A DNA stretch of 64,000 nucleotides from Nymphaea colorata (Eukaryota; Streptophyta; Magnoliopsida; Nymphaeales; Nymphaeaceae): assembly GCF_008831285.2 (NCBI RefSeq), contig NC_045149.1:9388417-9452416 (forward strand), read 5' to 3'. The notes under the pieces were generated by a model. That model searched no databases. It worked only from the letters and a program-made list of their open reading frames with translations, and was not told where the DNA came from. Position numbers and translations under genes: made by a program. Position 1 is the first letter of the stretch; each line of letters starts with the position of its first letter. Positions 22,979-33,560 of this stretch are shown in pieces.

Positions 22979-22998
22979 AATATATATATATATATCAT
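22979..22998 (+). promoter_or_regulatory. possible TATA box of the SMR gene
   Basis: A TATATATATATATAT tract lies about 160 bp before the start codon at 23159, a plausible distance for a TATA element plus leader. Because TA repeats are common in this window, the assignment is weak. Confidence 0.3.
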
Positions 22999-23158
22999 CT
23001 TGTATTCCTTTCTACTTAATTACTCTCTGCCTCCTGGCTGCCACCATTGCCAACATTCTCCTGCTTCTTGGTGTCAAGCAAGAAGAAGAAGAAGAAAAAG
23101 AAGAAGCAGCAGCAGCGGCTAGATTGAGCTCCTCATATTAGTTCCAGACAAGGTGACA

Positions 23159-23434
23159 ATGGTCATAGTTGGTGATGATGGTCGAGACCGCTATGACTCG
23201 GACACATGTCAGACTCCTACTTCAGCGAAACCGATGATGACCATCTTCCGGTGCCCGTCGGCTCCTCGGAAACCGAAGCCTAAGGCTTTGAGAAAAAGAA
23301 AAGACTTGCAGGAGCTCCGACTGATTGACATCAGCTACGAAGAGATCCTGAGTTTGCTCCGGCCGGTGCAGCCGAATCATCAGCCAGGTGAATGCCCGAA
23401 GTGGAACATCATGAGAAGTTCTGCAGATCAATAG
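23159..23434 (+). CDS. SIAMESE-related (SMR) cyclin-dependent kinase inhibitor
   Basis: Intronless frame of 91 residues. SMR proteins are small plant nuclear inhibitors of CDK-cyclin complexes that slow mitosis and promote endoreduplication or stress arrest. Family marks in order are TPTS at 19-22, CPSAPRKPKPK at 32-42, the basic KALRKRK at 42-48, and a C-terminal IDISYEEILSLLR (56-68), equivalent to the conserved hydrophobic/acidic motif near the end of SIM/SMR proteins. Size and lack of introns fit the family. The start is the ATG at 23159; an in-frame TAG at 23120-23122 rules out a longer N-terminus. The leader just upstream is rich in GAA and GCA triplets. The C-terminal motif has Leu-Leu where many members have Phe-Phe, which may affect cyclin binding (inference). 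The subclass is not assigned. Confidence 0.82.
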   Translation: MVIVGDDGRDRYDSDTCQTPTSAKPMMTIFRCPSAPRKPKPKALRKRKDLQELRLIDISYEEILSLLRPVQPNHQPGECPKWNIMRSSADQ

Positions 23435-23477
23435 GCCACTCATGTATCTTTGGCGCATGGCCAGAGGTGCACTGTGA

Positions 23478-23483
23478 AATAAA
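23478..23483 (+). terminator. candidate poly(A) signal of the SMR gene
   Basis: AATAAA lies 44 bp after the stop codon at 23432-23434. It is the only canonical hexamer close by, but a 3' UTR this short would be brief for a plant gene. Confidence 0.35.
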
Positions 23484-23499
23484 TGTGCCATTAGTGTCA

Positions 23500-24179
23500 T
23501 TTCCATATGTACTTATTTGCTGGGGTTGTTTGAAGGGATTGCAACTTACTAAATGTATGTATCCACTTGAATGCAAACTAAAGTTGTGCTCAAGGGATGA
23601 CTATGATATGTCACTACCAACCAAGCCATGACAGCAGCTTATGAGCATTTATATTTTTTCTTTACCTATAACTTAGAAAGTGCAAATGGGATTTTATTGC
23701 CAATAAGATCGCCTAGGTTGCGATCAAAATATTTCAAATATATCAATTGGACATAGTTTGTGGCTTTGTGCAAATGGATTGAGCCATGGATCTGGTCTCT
23801 GTTTAGCATGATTGAATTGTAGTGCACCTTTGAGATAAATTTGGAGCAGGTTCGAGTGCGGCTCGGATTAATTTATCCAAACTCATCCTCTCTGAAGGAT
23901 CAAGATATTGATACATTTCATTGGATCAAGATCAGACAAGTAAACCCATGTGCAAAGTTCCATGCTGGTGGCACACAGATAAACCATTTGAGTACTGCCC
24001 TTCTGTATTGCTATCTTCTAAAAATGGCAATATCTCTGTCATATCCAAGTGATATAAGCATATCTCTAATGCATTAAACCTTACCTAATTTGCTTATTCT
24101 TAGTTTTGTTGTTTGTTCAGGATCATACAGACATGAAAAACCTCCGCGTATAAGGAACCAGCCCATGAAACATGTACTA
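23500..24179. other. 3' flank of the SMR gene, no gene recognised
   Basis: AT-rich sequence with short frames only. Nothing recognisable. Confidence 0.4.
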
Positions 24180-24447
24180 AGGCTGGGCTTCGGGCTGGGC
24201 CAAGAAGTCAAACTCAGGCCATGTCGCAGCCCCTGCCCAAAACCCTGGCCTGATACCCGACCTGATTAGAATAAAAATTACATTTTTATATAATTTAATA
24301 TATAAATATAATTAATTATAACAAAATATGTATCTAATTATATATATATATATATATAATGATATTAAAAATGGCTCAAAGCCCAATTTTAGGGTTGGAC
24401 CCAAGGCTGGCTGGGTACCCCATCTGATGCCCACCCCAATGTACACC
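24180..24447 (-). mobile_element. GGGC-rich dispersed repeat
   Basis: The ends are rich in GGGCTGGGCC / GGCTGGGTACCC words and the middle is AT-rich with a (TA) tract near 24341-24357. Read on the minus strand it begins GGGGTGGGCATCAGATGGGG, a common start for an old plant dispersed repeat of this type. No coding capacity. Boundaries are approximate. Confidence 0.45.
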
Positions 24448-24642
24448 ACCATAAGCCTCCCAAGGATCATCCTCATTTTAATATAAATTTGGCATAAAAT
24501 GCAGACTAATTTGACAAATAATCTTCGCGATACTTCAAAAAAAAATCCTACAAATGCAGTGATATATAACTTGGCTGTGTTTTAAATGGAAAAATATTAC
24601 ATTGTTTTGCCAAAATTCAAATGAGAATTGACTCCATTAAAA

Positions 24643-24775
24643 AGCATAGCAGCTGGTCGTGCTGGGATGTATTAAGTCGTCAGTCCCCAGTTTGATTCTT
24701 GTGGGTGCTATGTCTTTGTATCAGTAGTGATATAAGTGTAGCTAATGCACATTGAACCCATACTAGGTAACAAAG
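24643..24775 (+). mobile_element. tRNA-derived SINE-like element
   Basis: TAGCAGCTGGTCGTGCTGGG resembles a pol III A box. About 40 bp later, CAGTTTGATTCTTGTGGG resembles a B box (GGTTCGATTC type), as in the tRNA-related head of plant SINEs. The body ends near 24775 in AT-rich sequence. No intact tRNA cloverleaf forms. Confidence 0.5.
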
Positions 24776-25418
24776 CAAACCAAGACCCTCGGGTCAAGAA
24801 GGATTTATTATTATTATTTTTTTTAGTTGGAGGTGAGAAGGGAGAAGGGCATTGGAGCTCTTTTCCTAAGGTGGATTGTTAACCTCACCTGTACTAAAAA
24901 ATACTAGAGTTGACGATGTTATTAATTTGTGCCTTGTTACCTTACAAACTTCAACCGGATTCCTATCTCGATCATAGGTTAGTAGGGACATATTAATCTT
25001 TGAAGTTCCTCCTCAAGATCACATTGTAAGCAGATAAAATCAAGGACATTTTTAATAAAGAAATGGCTTGGAGATTGCATAGGTAGTTTAATTCCACCAA
25101 AAAATTGTCAAAGAATAAGGAATCTGGAAGAGAAAAATGGTTCATATAACCTCCCAATCATTAGGATGAATTACTATTAACCAACAAATAATCAAGTGAT
25201 GAAATCTAAAAGATTTTCAGTAATGAAGCGACTTAGATTGCATCCATCACTAAATTCACTCTCACTTATATTTTTCACGGGCTGTCAGTTGGTCCGGTTT
25301 AGGTTTCAATATTTCCTTCAAAAGAAAAAGTGAATTGGTTGGCTTGATCCTTGTGGCTTGTGAGGCAATGTTTTTTCATGGTGACCTTTATTTGTCCTGT
25401 GAACTATTATTCCCGTTT
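24776..25418. other. intergenic, no gene recognised
   Basis: AT-rich DNA with a T/A-rich low-complexity stretch near 24810-24835. No coding or RNA feature identified. Confidence 0.4.
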
Positions 25419-25871
25419 AGAGATGTCAATGGATCATATTCAGATCAGATATACCCTAAATCATATCCGTTTTTTTGGATATTTACATATTCGGATTCAA
25501 ATATGAATAAAAAAATCATATCCAAGTTCAAATCCGAATCTAAAATCTGATTTTACAATCCGAATCTGTTTTTATATTTATATCCAAAGAATCTGAATTT
25601 TGAACAAAAATTTGCCAATTTTCAGCATTAGATCCAGTCTGAAACTAAATCTAATGAGATATTTATGAATATCTAAATCTGAATCTAAATCTAAATCTGT
25701 ATCCAAATCTTATTTGATATTTATGTATATTCGAATTCAATTGGATGTTATTTCTTAAATCTGAATCCGATATCCGAGTTCTTAATTGGATATTAATTTT
25801 TTTTTCATATCCGATTTTTTCAGATTGGTTCTGTCTGATATCCGATTCAAACTGGATATATTGACATCTCT
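25419..25871. mobile_element. MITE with ATCCGAATCTAAA-type interior
   Basis: Ends are inverted repeats AGAGATGTCAAT / ATTGACATCTCT. The interior is a mosaic of CATATCCG, ATCTGAATC and GATATTTATG words on both strands. TATTCCC occurs just outside each end (about 25408 and 25872) and may be part of an imperfect 9-bp target duplication of the Mutator type. No protein is encoded. Confidence 0.6.
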
Positions 25872-26024
25872 TATTCCCTTGAGTAAGTCAGATAGAAAAT
25901 TCATGGGAAATAGGACTACCTTCTCCATCTCCCCCTGAATGGTTTGTCCTATTAAGTATAATTGGAGGGGTTCACTTTGTCCTGTACTAAAACCAAACAG
26001 GTACCAATCATTCCATTTGATTTA

Positions 26025-26435
26025 AGGGGCATTTAATTCACTTGGAATCCATGAAAGTTTAGAATCATTATTCTTGTTTTTTAAGAATGAGAATTGCGTT
26101 ATCAAACAAAAAATTTTGATTCTGGAATTATAGGCTTATTCCAGAATCAAAATCCCAGAATTATATTTTCACCCTATAGGGTGAAATTAAGAATTCTGAA
26201 AATTTTTCATCTCTCTTTGGGGCACAAGACGTTAAGGGCTTTAATTTATGAATTCTAGTGTTTTAATTATTTTGTCATCAAACAAGTCACTTTTAATTCT
26301 AAAATCAATTTTTTTTATTATCAAACTCAAAAGAAAATTGGAACTGAAATGTTCATTCCAATTCCAAGTTGCCGTGGCTATTTGATTATGGAATCTTGGT
26401 TCCAGAATCAAAATCCTATGACATCAAACACCCCC
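26025..26435. mobile_element. PIF/Harbinger-like MITE
   Basis: The left end AGGGGCATTTAATTCACT and right end, reverse complement, GGGGGTGTTTGATGTCAT are similar inverted repeats, and each is flanked by TTA (26022-26024 and 26436-26438). A TTA target site is the hallmark of PIF/Harbinger (Tourist) elements. The interior repeats TTCCAGAATCAAAATC / GATTCTGGAA on opposite strands. Non-coding. Confidence 0.65.
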
Positions 26436-26739
26436 TTACAGAACGAATAGTACCCAATATGGTACCCTTCGAAGCTTATTTTGGCGAATAAAAATGAATC
26501 AAAATTTAATTCAGGTACGAATATATGAACTTCAAAAAAAAAAAAAAAAATCAAGAAGCTGGTTTGAATCCGTTAAGGTTTGAGAACAAGCAGATGTAGA
26601 CACAGTTTCAACGTACATCTAACACAAACATACGGATTATGAACATTGCATTTGGTTAAATCATTATACATAGTGCCTAACCATTAAACTTTTCCATTTC
26701 AATGATTAGGTATGTATTTGACATGTGTCGTGTCCTGTC

Positions 26740-26880
26740 GCGGTGAGGAATTTTCCATTACAGGGGCTAAACTATAGTTTCAAAATTTTTATATAAGTTA
26801 AGTGAAAATTTTTAGAGATCACATGTAATTTTTTTTCTTTTTGAAATTTTGAGGGAGGGCAAAGACCCCTGTCGCCCCCT
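26740..26880. repeat. dispersed repeat fragment (GGGGCTAAA ... GACCCCTGTCGCCCC type)
   Basis: A T-rich core (TTTCAAAATTTTTATATAAG) is flanked by GGGGC and GCCCCC-rich ends. A similar arrangement recurs at 13330-13550 and 56180-56345, so this appears to be one dispersed family. The class is unknown. Confidence 0.45.
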
Positions 26881-26884
26881 TCTC

Positions 26885-27090
26885 TTAGGGATGTTAACCG
26901 ATCAGATTCAGATCAGACACAACATATATCACATACTATTTAACAGATATTCACAAATGCAAATTTAAATATGAATGAAGAAAACATATATCATATCCAA
27001 ATCTGATTTTTAAAATTCACAATCTAAATCCAATCCGAATCTGAATTTTTATTTCCTCTTTTATATCTGAACCTAACTTTTAAATGTACA
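26885..27090. mobile_element. partial second copy of the 25.4-kb MITE family
   Basis: AGGGATGTTAACCGATCAGATTC and the following ATCATATCCAAATCTG and CCGAATCTGAATTTTTAT words match the element at 25419. No right terminal repeat was found, so the copy seems truncated. Confidence 0.5.
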
Positions 27091-29362
27091 ATATGACATG
27101 TTAAGTACCCACTTCCAAAATGAATAGATATTGAACACAGAATATTTATTTGAAGCAAAATGCGAGTCCAAATCATGTCGGATACTGAGAACATGGTGTT
27201 TTCGAAACACGTTCTTAAGAACACATTGCTTAGAATATTATACTGTTCTTTCAGGAAAAATAATGGTGTGATATGAATGGTGTTTTTATATTTAACAATG
27301 AAAAGTTGGGTACAATCATATACCATATTTCTTCGAGTTCTTGCAACATATATTATAAGAAAATAATGTTCTTATCAGCACTTAGAATTTACAACTATTG
27401 TTCTGTTCGTCAAGCCTGTTATGTCTACCGAGATGCCAAATTTTATCACCTAGTAAAGTTTTTTGGAGGTAATGTGGATAAAAAAGTTTGATCTGCTTTG
27501 TAAAAATTTTGAAAGCATATATGTGACTTTCCACCAACCTTTTTTTTTCTTTTTAATACTACCACGCATTTGGATGTGTATAGGAGGCAGTTTTAGTTCT
27601 AAAGTTAGCATAGTGGGGTCCGTCGTCTAACCGTTACAGCTCAATCCTCAATAAGTGTCACTCTCTGTAAACGCCACAGCTGCGGACATGGAAAGTTTTA
27701 CCACTGCTGTCATGAGAGCTGCGAACCAAGTTTTCCTCCGACTTTCTGAAGAGAATTTTTTATTTATTTATTTAAATATGTTATAGAGTTAATATAACAT
27801 CTCATTCATCACTGTTAAAAAAGTACTTTACAACAGATTTTAACAACTTTGGCACACGTTTATTGATTTGGAAATGCTCACTTCGTAAGAGTGAAACTGA
27901 GACCTCTAGTTAACGTGGCATGAATGTCATACAAGAGACCAAGAATTCTACAGAAACTCAGGACATGACGTTTGTTCATAACTCATATTTCACACTTTTC
28001 ACGTTGATAGGGTCTGATTTTAAGATCGGATTTTTTAGAGCAGTCAGGAAGTGGTCTGTGGACTTGAGTTCCTTCAAACTTGTCAGATGTGGTGACGAAC
28101 GAATACAATGCTTCTAAGATCAGATTTTTTGAGAAAGAGAGGCATGGCTGGGATGTCCGACTTCAAATCAAGGATTTCAGATCACAAGGATCTCAAACAC
28201 GATCAGATCGGGGGTTATTAAGCGCCCACTAAAGAGTTCCCTTCCTCTGCTCTTGTTGTTAGTTCTAATCGCCCACTTCAGAAATGCACCTTTGCCAATT
28301 TGTCAAGTTTCAAGCTTCTTTCCACGTGTTTCACCCATCCATTCATCTTTCTTTGTTTCTTGAGCTGTTGGTACAAGTTCACTTGCTCACAAACGCTCAG
28401 AAGGAAGGCTTTCAATGCACGCCCTATTTCTGGAAATGAAATCTACCAGCTTCTGAGAATTTATGATCCATTACAGCGTGAAATGGCTTGCAACACCTAC
28501 ACCTACCAGCCATTAATCAGCAGAGGGTAGCAGCAACACCACTGCTCTCTTTGTTTCTTAACTGGCATCCATGTCCTCGATTTTCTATCTTCTCCCTTGT
28601 ACAGATGCACTTGCTTGAACGGATAGGAGAAGGAATATCCTCAGAGTCACGCTTCTAGCACTAGAATACAAAATAGGTGTTACTGAATACCAGCTTAGAT
28701 GGAGGAAGCCAGTGAATCAAAGCAATTCAACTAAGGACAGAAGAGAATACATCCAGATGCCAATTTGACAAAACTAGCAGAAACTTCTCCATTTTTGACA
28801 CCTATGACTCAGATGACATCAGTTCAGTTCAAATTGTAACGGTTGACTTCAGGTTCATCTTTATCCTTAAGGCGGAGGGTGGGGGGAAGGGAGGATTTCT
28901 ACCCACCATCATCAATAGCAATGTCCAAGAGATAAAATTAAAAACACAGGTACCATCTATATTTGCACATTAAAGTCAAAACTTATTAAGAACCATGAAG
29001 ACAGTGAATGCCTCTGAAATTTGGAAGCAAATTCAGCATCTGATGTATGGGACAAGATGGCCATTTGTTCATCACTAAGACTCACCCTTTGCATGTCAAA
29101 CGCGTGCCTCCTTAAATTCACAAACTTTACCTTCAGATGATACGTCAACTAAGCACATAGATCGCGTGTATTCATCATGCCAGCTCAGCAACATTCAAGC
29201 CATTTGTCTATTTAAATAGATCCTATTCCTCCTTCAGATCTTTCAAGGCTGGTGGGTGAAGCACTTTACTCAGAAGGAAGGTGGAAGACTAGATGCATTT
29301 CTATAAGCTTTAATTTGCAAACAGCAAATTACTTCCTCCTGTTAAGCATTGTAAGGATAACG
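27091..29362. other. intergenic and 5' flank of the CSLA gene
   Basis: No protein family is recognised. Short frames at 27273, 28300 and 28957 (minus) have no motifs. Around 28010-28220 the sequence repeats AAGATCGGATTTTTT/TCAGATTTTTTGAG words, suggesting another decayed repeat. The CSLA promoter and leader should be in the last part. A possible 37-codon in-frame extension upstream of the chosen CSLA start begins at 29252. Confidence 0.4.
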
Positions 29363-32300
29363 ATGGGTAGACTATTTCCTGCCACTAACTTGCTGCCACA
29401 TGGACAAGGTGATGCTGTGGAGAATTTTCGTTTTGTATGGAGAGAAATTCGAGCACCATTGATCATTCCAATGGTAAGGATGGCAGTATGGATCTGTGGA
29501 GTGATGTCTGTAATGCTGTTTGTTGAGAGGGTCTACATGGCTGTAGTGATTGTCTGTGTGAAATTATTGGGCAAACAAAGGTATACAAAGTATAAATTGG
29601 ACGCTGTAAGAGAGGATCTGGAGATGAAAGGTTCCTACCCAGTGGTTCTAGTTCAGATACCTATGTTTAATGAGAAGGAGGTAGGAACTATTCACCTTTT
29701 TGTCTGTCATTTGTTAACATCAGTTTATTATCTATTTCCATGTCAACACTTTCAGGTCTACCGGCTATCAATTGGAGCTGCCTGTGGGCTCTCATGGCCA
29801 TCTGACAAAATCATAATTCAAGTTTTAGATGATTCAACTGACAGAATAACAAGGGTATGTTTCCAATCTTGATTCAATCTGCACATAGGCACAAGATACT
29901 AGACACCCACTTTGAGGCAGTTGGCAATGTTCAGTATCGGCATGAAATGAACAACTCCCTATAAGGTAGAGAGAGAGAGAGAAGCAGTCAAATCCATAAA
30001 ATATTATGGTGAATCGACTAAACAACAGAATCCTGGATCAACTTCAGTATTTTAGTTGCTTTCTCTTAAGACACTGCATTTTGCTACGCAACTTGTATAT
30101 ATTTTCAGCAACATGATGGCTTCCAAAATTCTGTTTGACCTGTAACTGAATTTTCTTTGGCTTCAAACAAGTTAACTTGGTGATTTTCTTTATAACAGGC
30201 TTTGGTAGAGATGGAATGCTTAAAATGGATGAGCAAGGGAGTGAACATCAAGTATGAGACAAGGAATAACAGGAATGGCTACAAGGCAGGAGCAATGCGA
30301 GATGGACTAAAGAAAATTTATGTTAAAGATTGTGAGTTTGTAGCTATATTTGATGCAGATTTCCAGCCAGAGCCTGACTTCCTTTCTAGGACAGTTCCCT
30401 TTCTTCTTGGCAACCCTGAACTAGGCTTGGTTCAGGCTCGATGGAGATTTGGTAAGTTTACAAAATCAAGGTAATGATGATATCCAAGAATTCCAACCTA
30501 TACATGTTTGTCAATTCAGATAAGGTGTTTCGTAAAGCTAAACTGTAAGTCTAGCCAATAGTGATCAACTTTGTGAAGATAGTCAGATGAACTTTGCATA
30601 ACCAGCTTCAAACTGGTAAGTGGCACAGAGACCAATCTGAAGCCCATGGGCAACACCAAGCTTGTAAATAACCAAATGACATTAGTCATGTATGTTCAGG
30701 AGAAAAGAACTTGTTCAGTATTTTGCTTTTGTTGTATGCCCTATAATATATAGAGCTTAACTCCTTTTCACTACCATTCATCAGCACCACTGATGCCATT
30801 AATGTTCCTTTGAACGCAGTGAACTCAGATGAGTGCCTAATGACACGTCTCCAGGAGATGTCTCTAGACTACCATTTCAGTGTAGAGCAAGAAGTAGGGT
30901 CATCAATGTATTCCTTCTTTGGCTTCAATGGTAAAGAGACCAACAAACATATTGCACAAATCCTCATCATTGTCATGTCAAATGCCATAACTGCAGAAAA
31001 TGAGTATTTGCAGGCACGGCTGGAGTCTGGAGAATACAAGCCCTTATGGATGCAGGTGGATGGAAAGAAAGAACAACTGTCGAAGATATGGACTTAGCAG
31101 TTAGAGCTAGCCTCAAGGGTTGGAAGTTTGTCTTTGTTGGTGATCTCTCTGTGAGTCTTCAAATTCTTATTTTACTTTATTTCTGTTCAGTTCCTTTGCT
31201 TTTCTATTAATATAACGAATGATTGGCAGGTTAAGAACGAACTGCCCAGTACATTTAAAGCGTATAGATATCAACAACATCGATGGTCATGTGGACCTGC
31301 CAATCTCTTCAGGAAAATGATCAAGGAGATCATCTTGTGTGATGTATGTGCATAAGCATCTTTCATATGCTGTTTATTTAACAGTATAACCTTTGGGTAG
31401 ACTTGTGAAATATACTATTCATCAAAAAGACTAAATGTCACAAACATACACTAATCATAAGTAATAAAATGGGGACAGTGTACAGTTGATTTATTTGTCA
31501 GATGTTCAACCAGTTTGTGGAGTAAGCTGCTTCCTGCAGTATCCACCTAAAAAACCATATCAAAGACGCCTAGATTTATAGAGCTATACATCAATTCTTA
31601 GCCTTATAAGCCTGCCTAAAGACATCTACATCTGTTTTAACACACATGACACAAACGTAGTCACAGGCCCCAGCTAAAGGGCCAAAGCCGACAAGGATGT
31701 ACCTAACATATTATGCGCCTAACTTCATCCAATTTTGCAACTAGTCAACTTTGACTGAGTCCAATTTTTTGTCCTCCTACCAATCTTTGGAAACTTATTA
31801 GTGTTTCCTAATTTGGTCGAATGTATTCATTTTATGTATACATATATTATACATATGTTCCCAGTTCTTGGAAAGTGCTTTGTCCACACCTATGTGACAT
31901 GCTCCAATTTTACCTTTCTAGAAGTCTTCCCTGAATAATGTGTTTTAATACCCTGTGTAAGCCAAGATACTTGGTCCAGACCAACTAGTCATGTACAAGC
32001 CTAAAGACCTTCAAGCTGTTGGGTCCAAAATGTGGAACTTTCAAGTAACAAAATTGTAAAGGTAAAAATTTTTTGGTGATTAGTGATACAATAACCCACA
32101 GAAAGGCATAGAAATGTTTTACTAGATAGGAAACTGTGCACATGCTTGTTCTACTAATCAATAATAGCCAAAATATATAATAGGAATAAAGTAGTGAAAT
32201 TTAGGCTCCTAGTTTGGAATGATATTAATTTTTGTTATTTGGAAAATGCAGAAGGTATCCATGTGGAAGAAGTTTCATGTCATATATGCGTTCTTCTTTG

Positions 32301-33560
32301 TACGGAAGATTGTGGCACATCTAGTGACTTTCTTTTTCTACTGCATGGTTATCCCATTAAGTGTGCTAGTTCCTCAAATACACCTTCCCAAATTTGTGGC
32401 AATCTACATCCCTTCGACAATCACTATTCTAAATGCAATATGCACCCCAAGGTATGGACTTGACCTCTTTGTGACTGTGTTTAAGTTGCTTCTCAAGAAA
32501 GATAACATGACCCTTACTGTTCTTATGGTTCATATGAATAGGTCCCTTCATTTGGTCGTGTTCTGGATACTCTTTGAAAATGTAATGTCACTGCATCGAA
32601 CAAAGGCAGCCATCATTGGACTCATAGAGGCCAACAGAGTGAATGAGTGGGTGGTGACAGAGAAGCTTGGGAACACAATCAAACAGAAGGCTAGCATCAA
32701 GTTAAGCAAGAAGCCACGATCACTAGCTGGAGAGAGGTATGATTAACTTTCAAATGGATCCTCTATGATCTGACTAGATCATAGATGGTCAAGTCGTGCT
32801 CAGAATGTTTTTGTTTCATTTTATCTGATAAATATTACCGAGTATGATTAATCATATAACTATACAACACTTTCACAAGCATACCTAGCAAAGTCAACAG
32901 AAACTGCTCACTAGATCTACCAAGAAGACCCAACTAGATTAAGAGGTCAGCTGCTGTACAACTACAATCATGTTTACTGCAGTTCGAAAAACTTGAAGGT
33001 TCTGAAAACTTTCCAATGGCAAGTTTTATGGCATGTTAACAAGATGAACTCCACTAAAAAAGGTTGCAGGGTCCAGGCTTTCTTAACTAGATGCAACTGA
33101 CACAAAGATAGTAATGATGATAGCAGGTTGAGCTACAATAGTTAAAGTTAAGCTGACTGAAAAGATAGCAAACTAATCTGGCATTCTGAAAACCTGGAAA
33201 TCTCACAAGATTTTCTCAGGCTTTATAGGGTCAAGAAATATGGGTAATGACTTAAAGTAGAAACCAATTTATGCAATTTCAGTTGACATCTTTAGTAAAA
33301 CCAGTCTCTAAGGACCCAGATACTCTGGTTTGCTTTCTTCATTCTGAAGATTGTGTTCCTTCAAAACAGTGTCTAACATTTTTTGGTGTTTAATTATCAG
33401 GATTCATACACTGGAGATCCTAATGGGAATATTCCTTTCCTACTGCGCAATCTATGATCTCTTGTTTGGTCATGATCACTTCTACATCTACCTATCCTTA
33501 CAGGCTAGTGCATTCTTTATAATTGGTTTTGGATATGTTGGGACACTTGTATCTAACTAA
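29363..33560 (+). CDS. cellulose synthase-like A, glucomannan 4-beta-mannosyltransferase
   Basis: Golgi glycosyltransferase family 2 enzyme that polymerises mannose (and glucose) from GDP-sugars into the mannan/glucomannan backbone. Inferred exons are 29363-29680, 29756-29854, 30199-30451, 30820-30930, 31014-31150, 31230-31343, 32252-32451, 32542-32736 and 33401-33560. They join in frame to 528 residues, the usual CSLA length. Hydrophobic stretches sit near residues 35-60 and in the last third (about 355-400 and 480-525). The catalytic signature is complete: DD at 131-132 (IQVLDDSTD), DAD at 191-193 ([10 protein letters not shown]), VED at 283-285 and QQHRW at 321-325. Exon 5 carries [14 protein letters not shown]. 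The ATG at 29363 is chosen because MGRLFP...[17 protein letters not shown] matches the family start; an in-frame ATG at 29252 would add 37 residues. No inactivating change was found. The CSLA subclade is not assigned. Confidence 0.93.

Noticed and set aside
23153-23158. Upstream GTG ACA as the SMR start
   Set aside because: A non-ATG start is not needed; the ATG at 23159 follows in the same frame.
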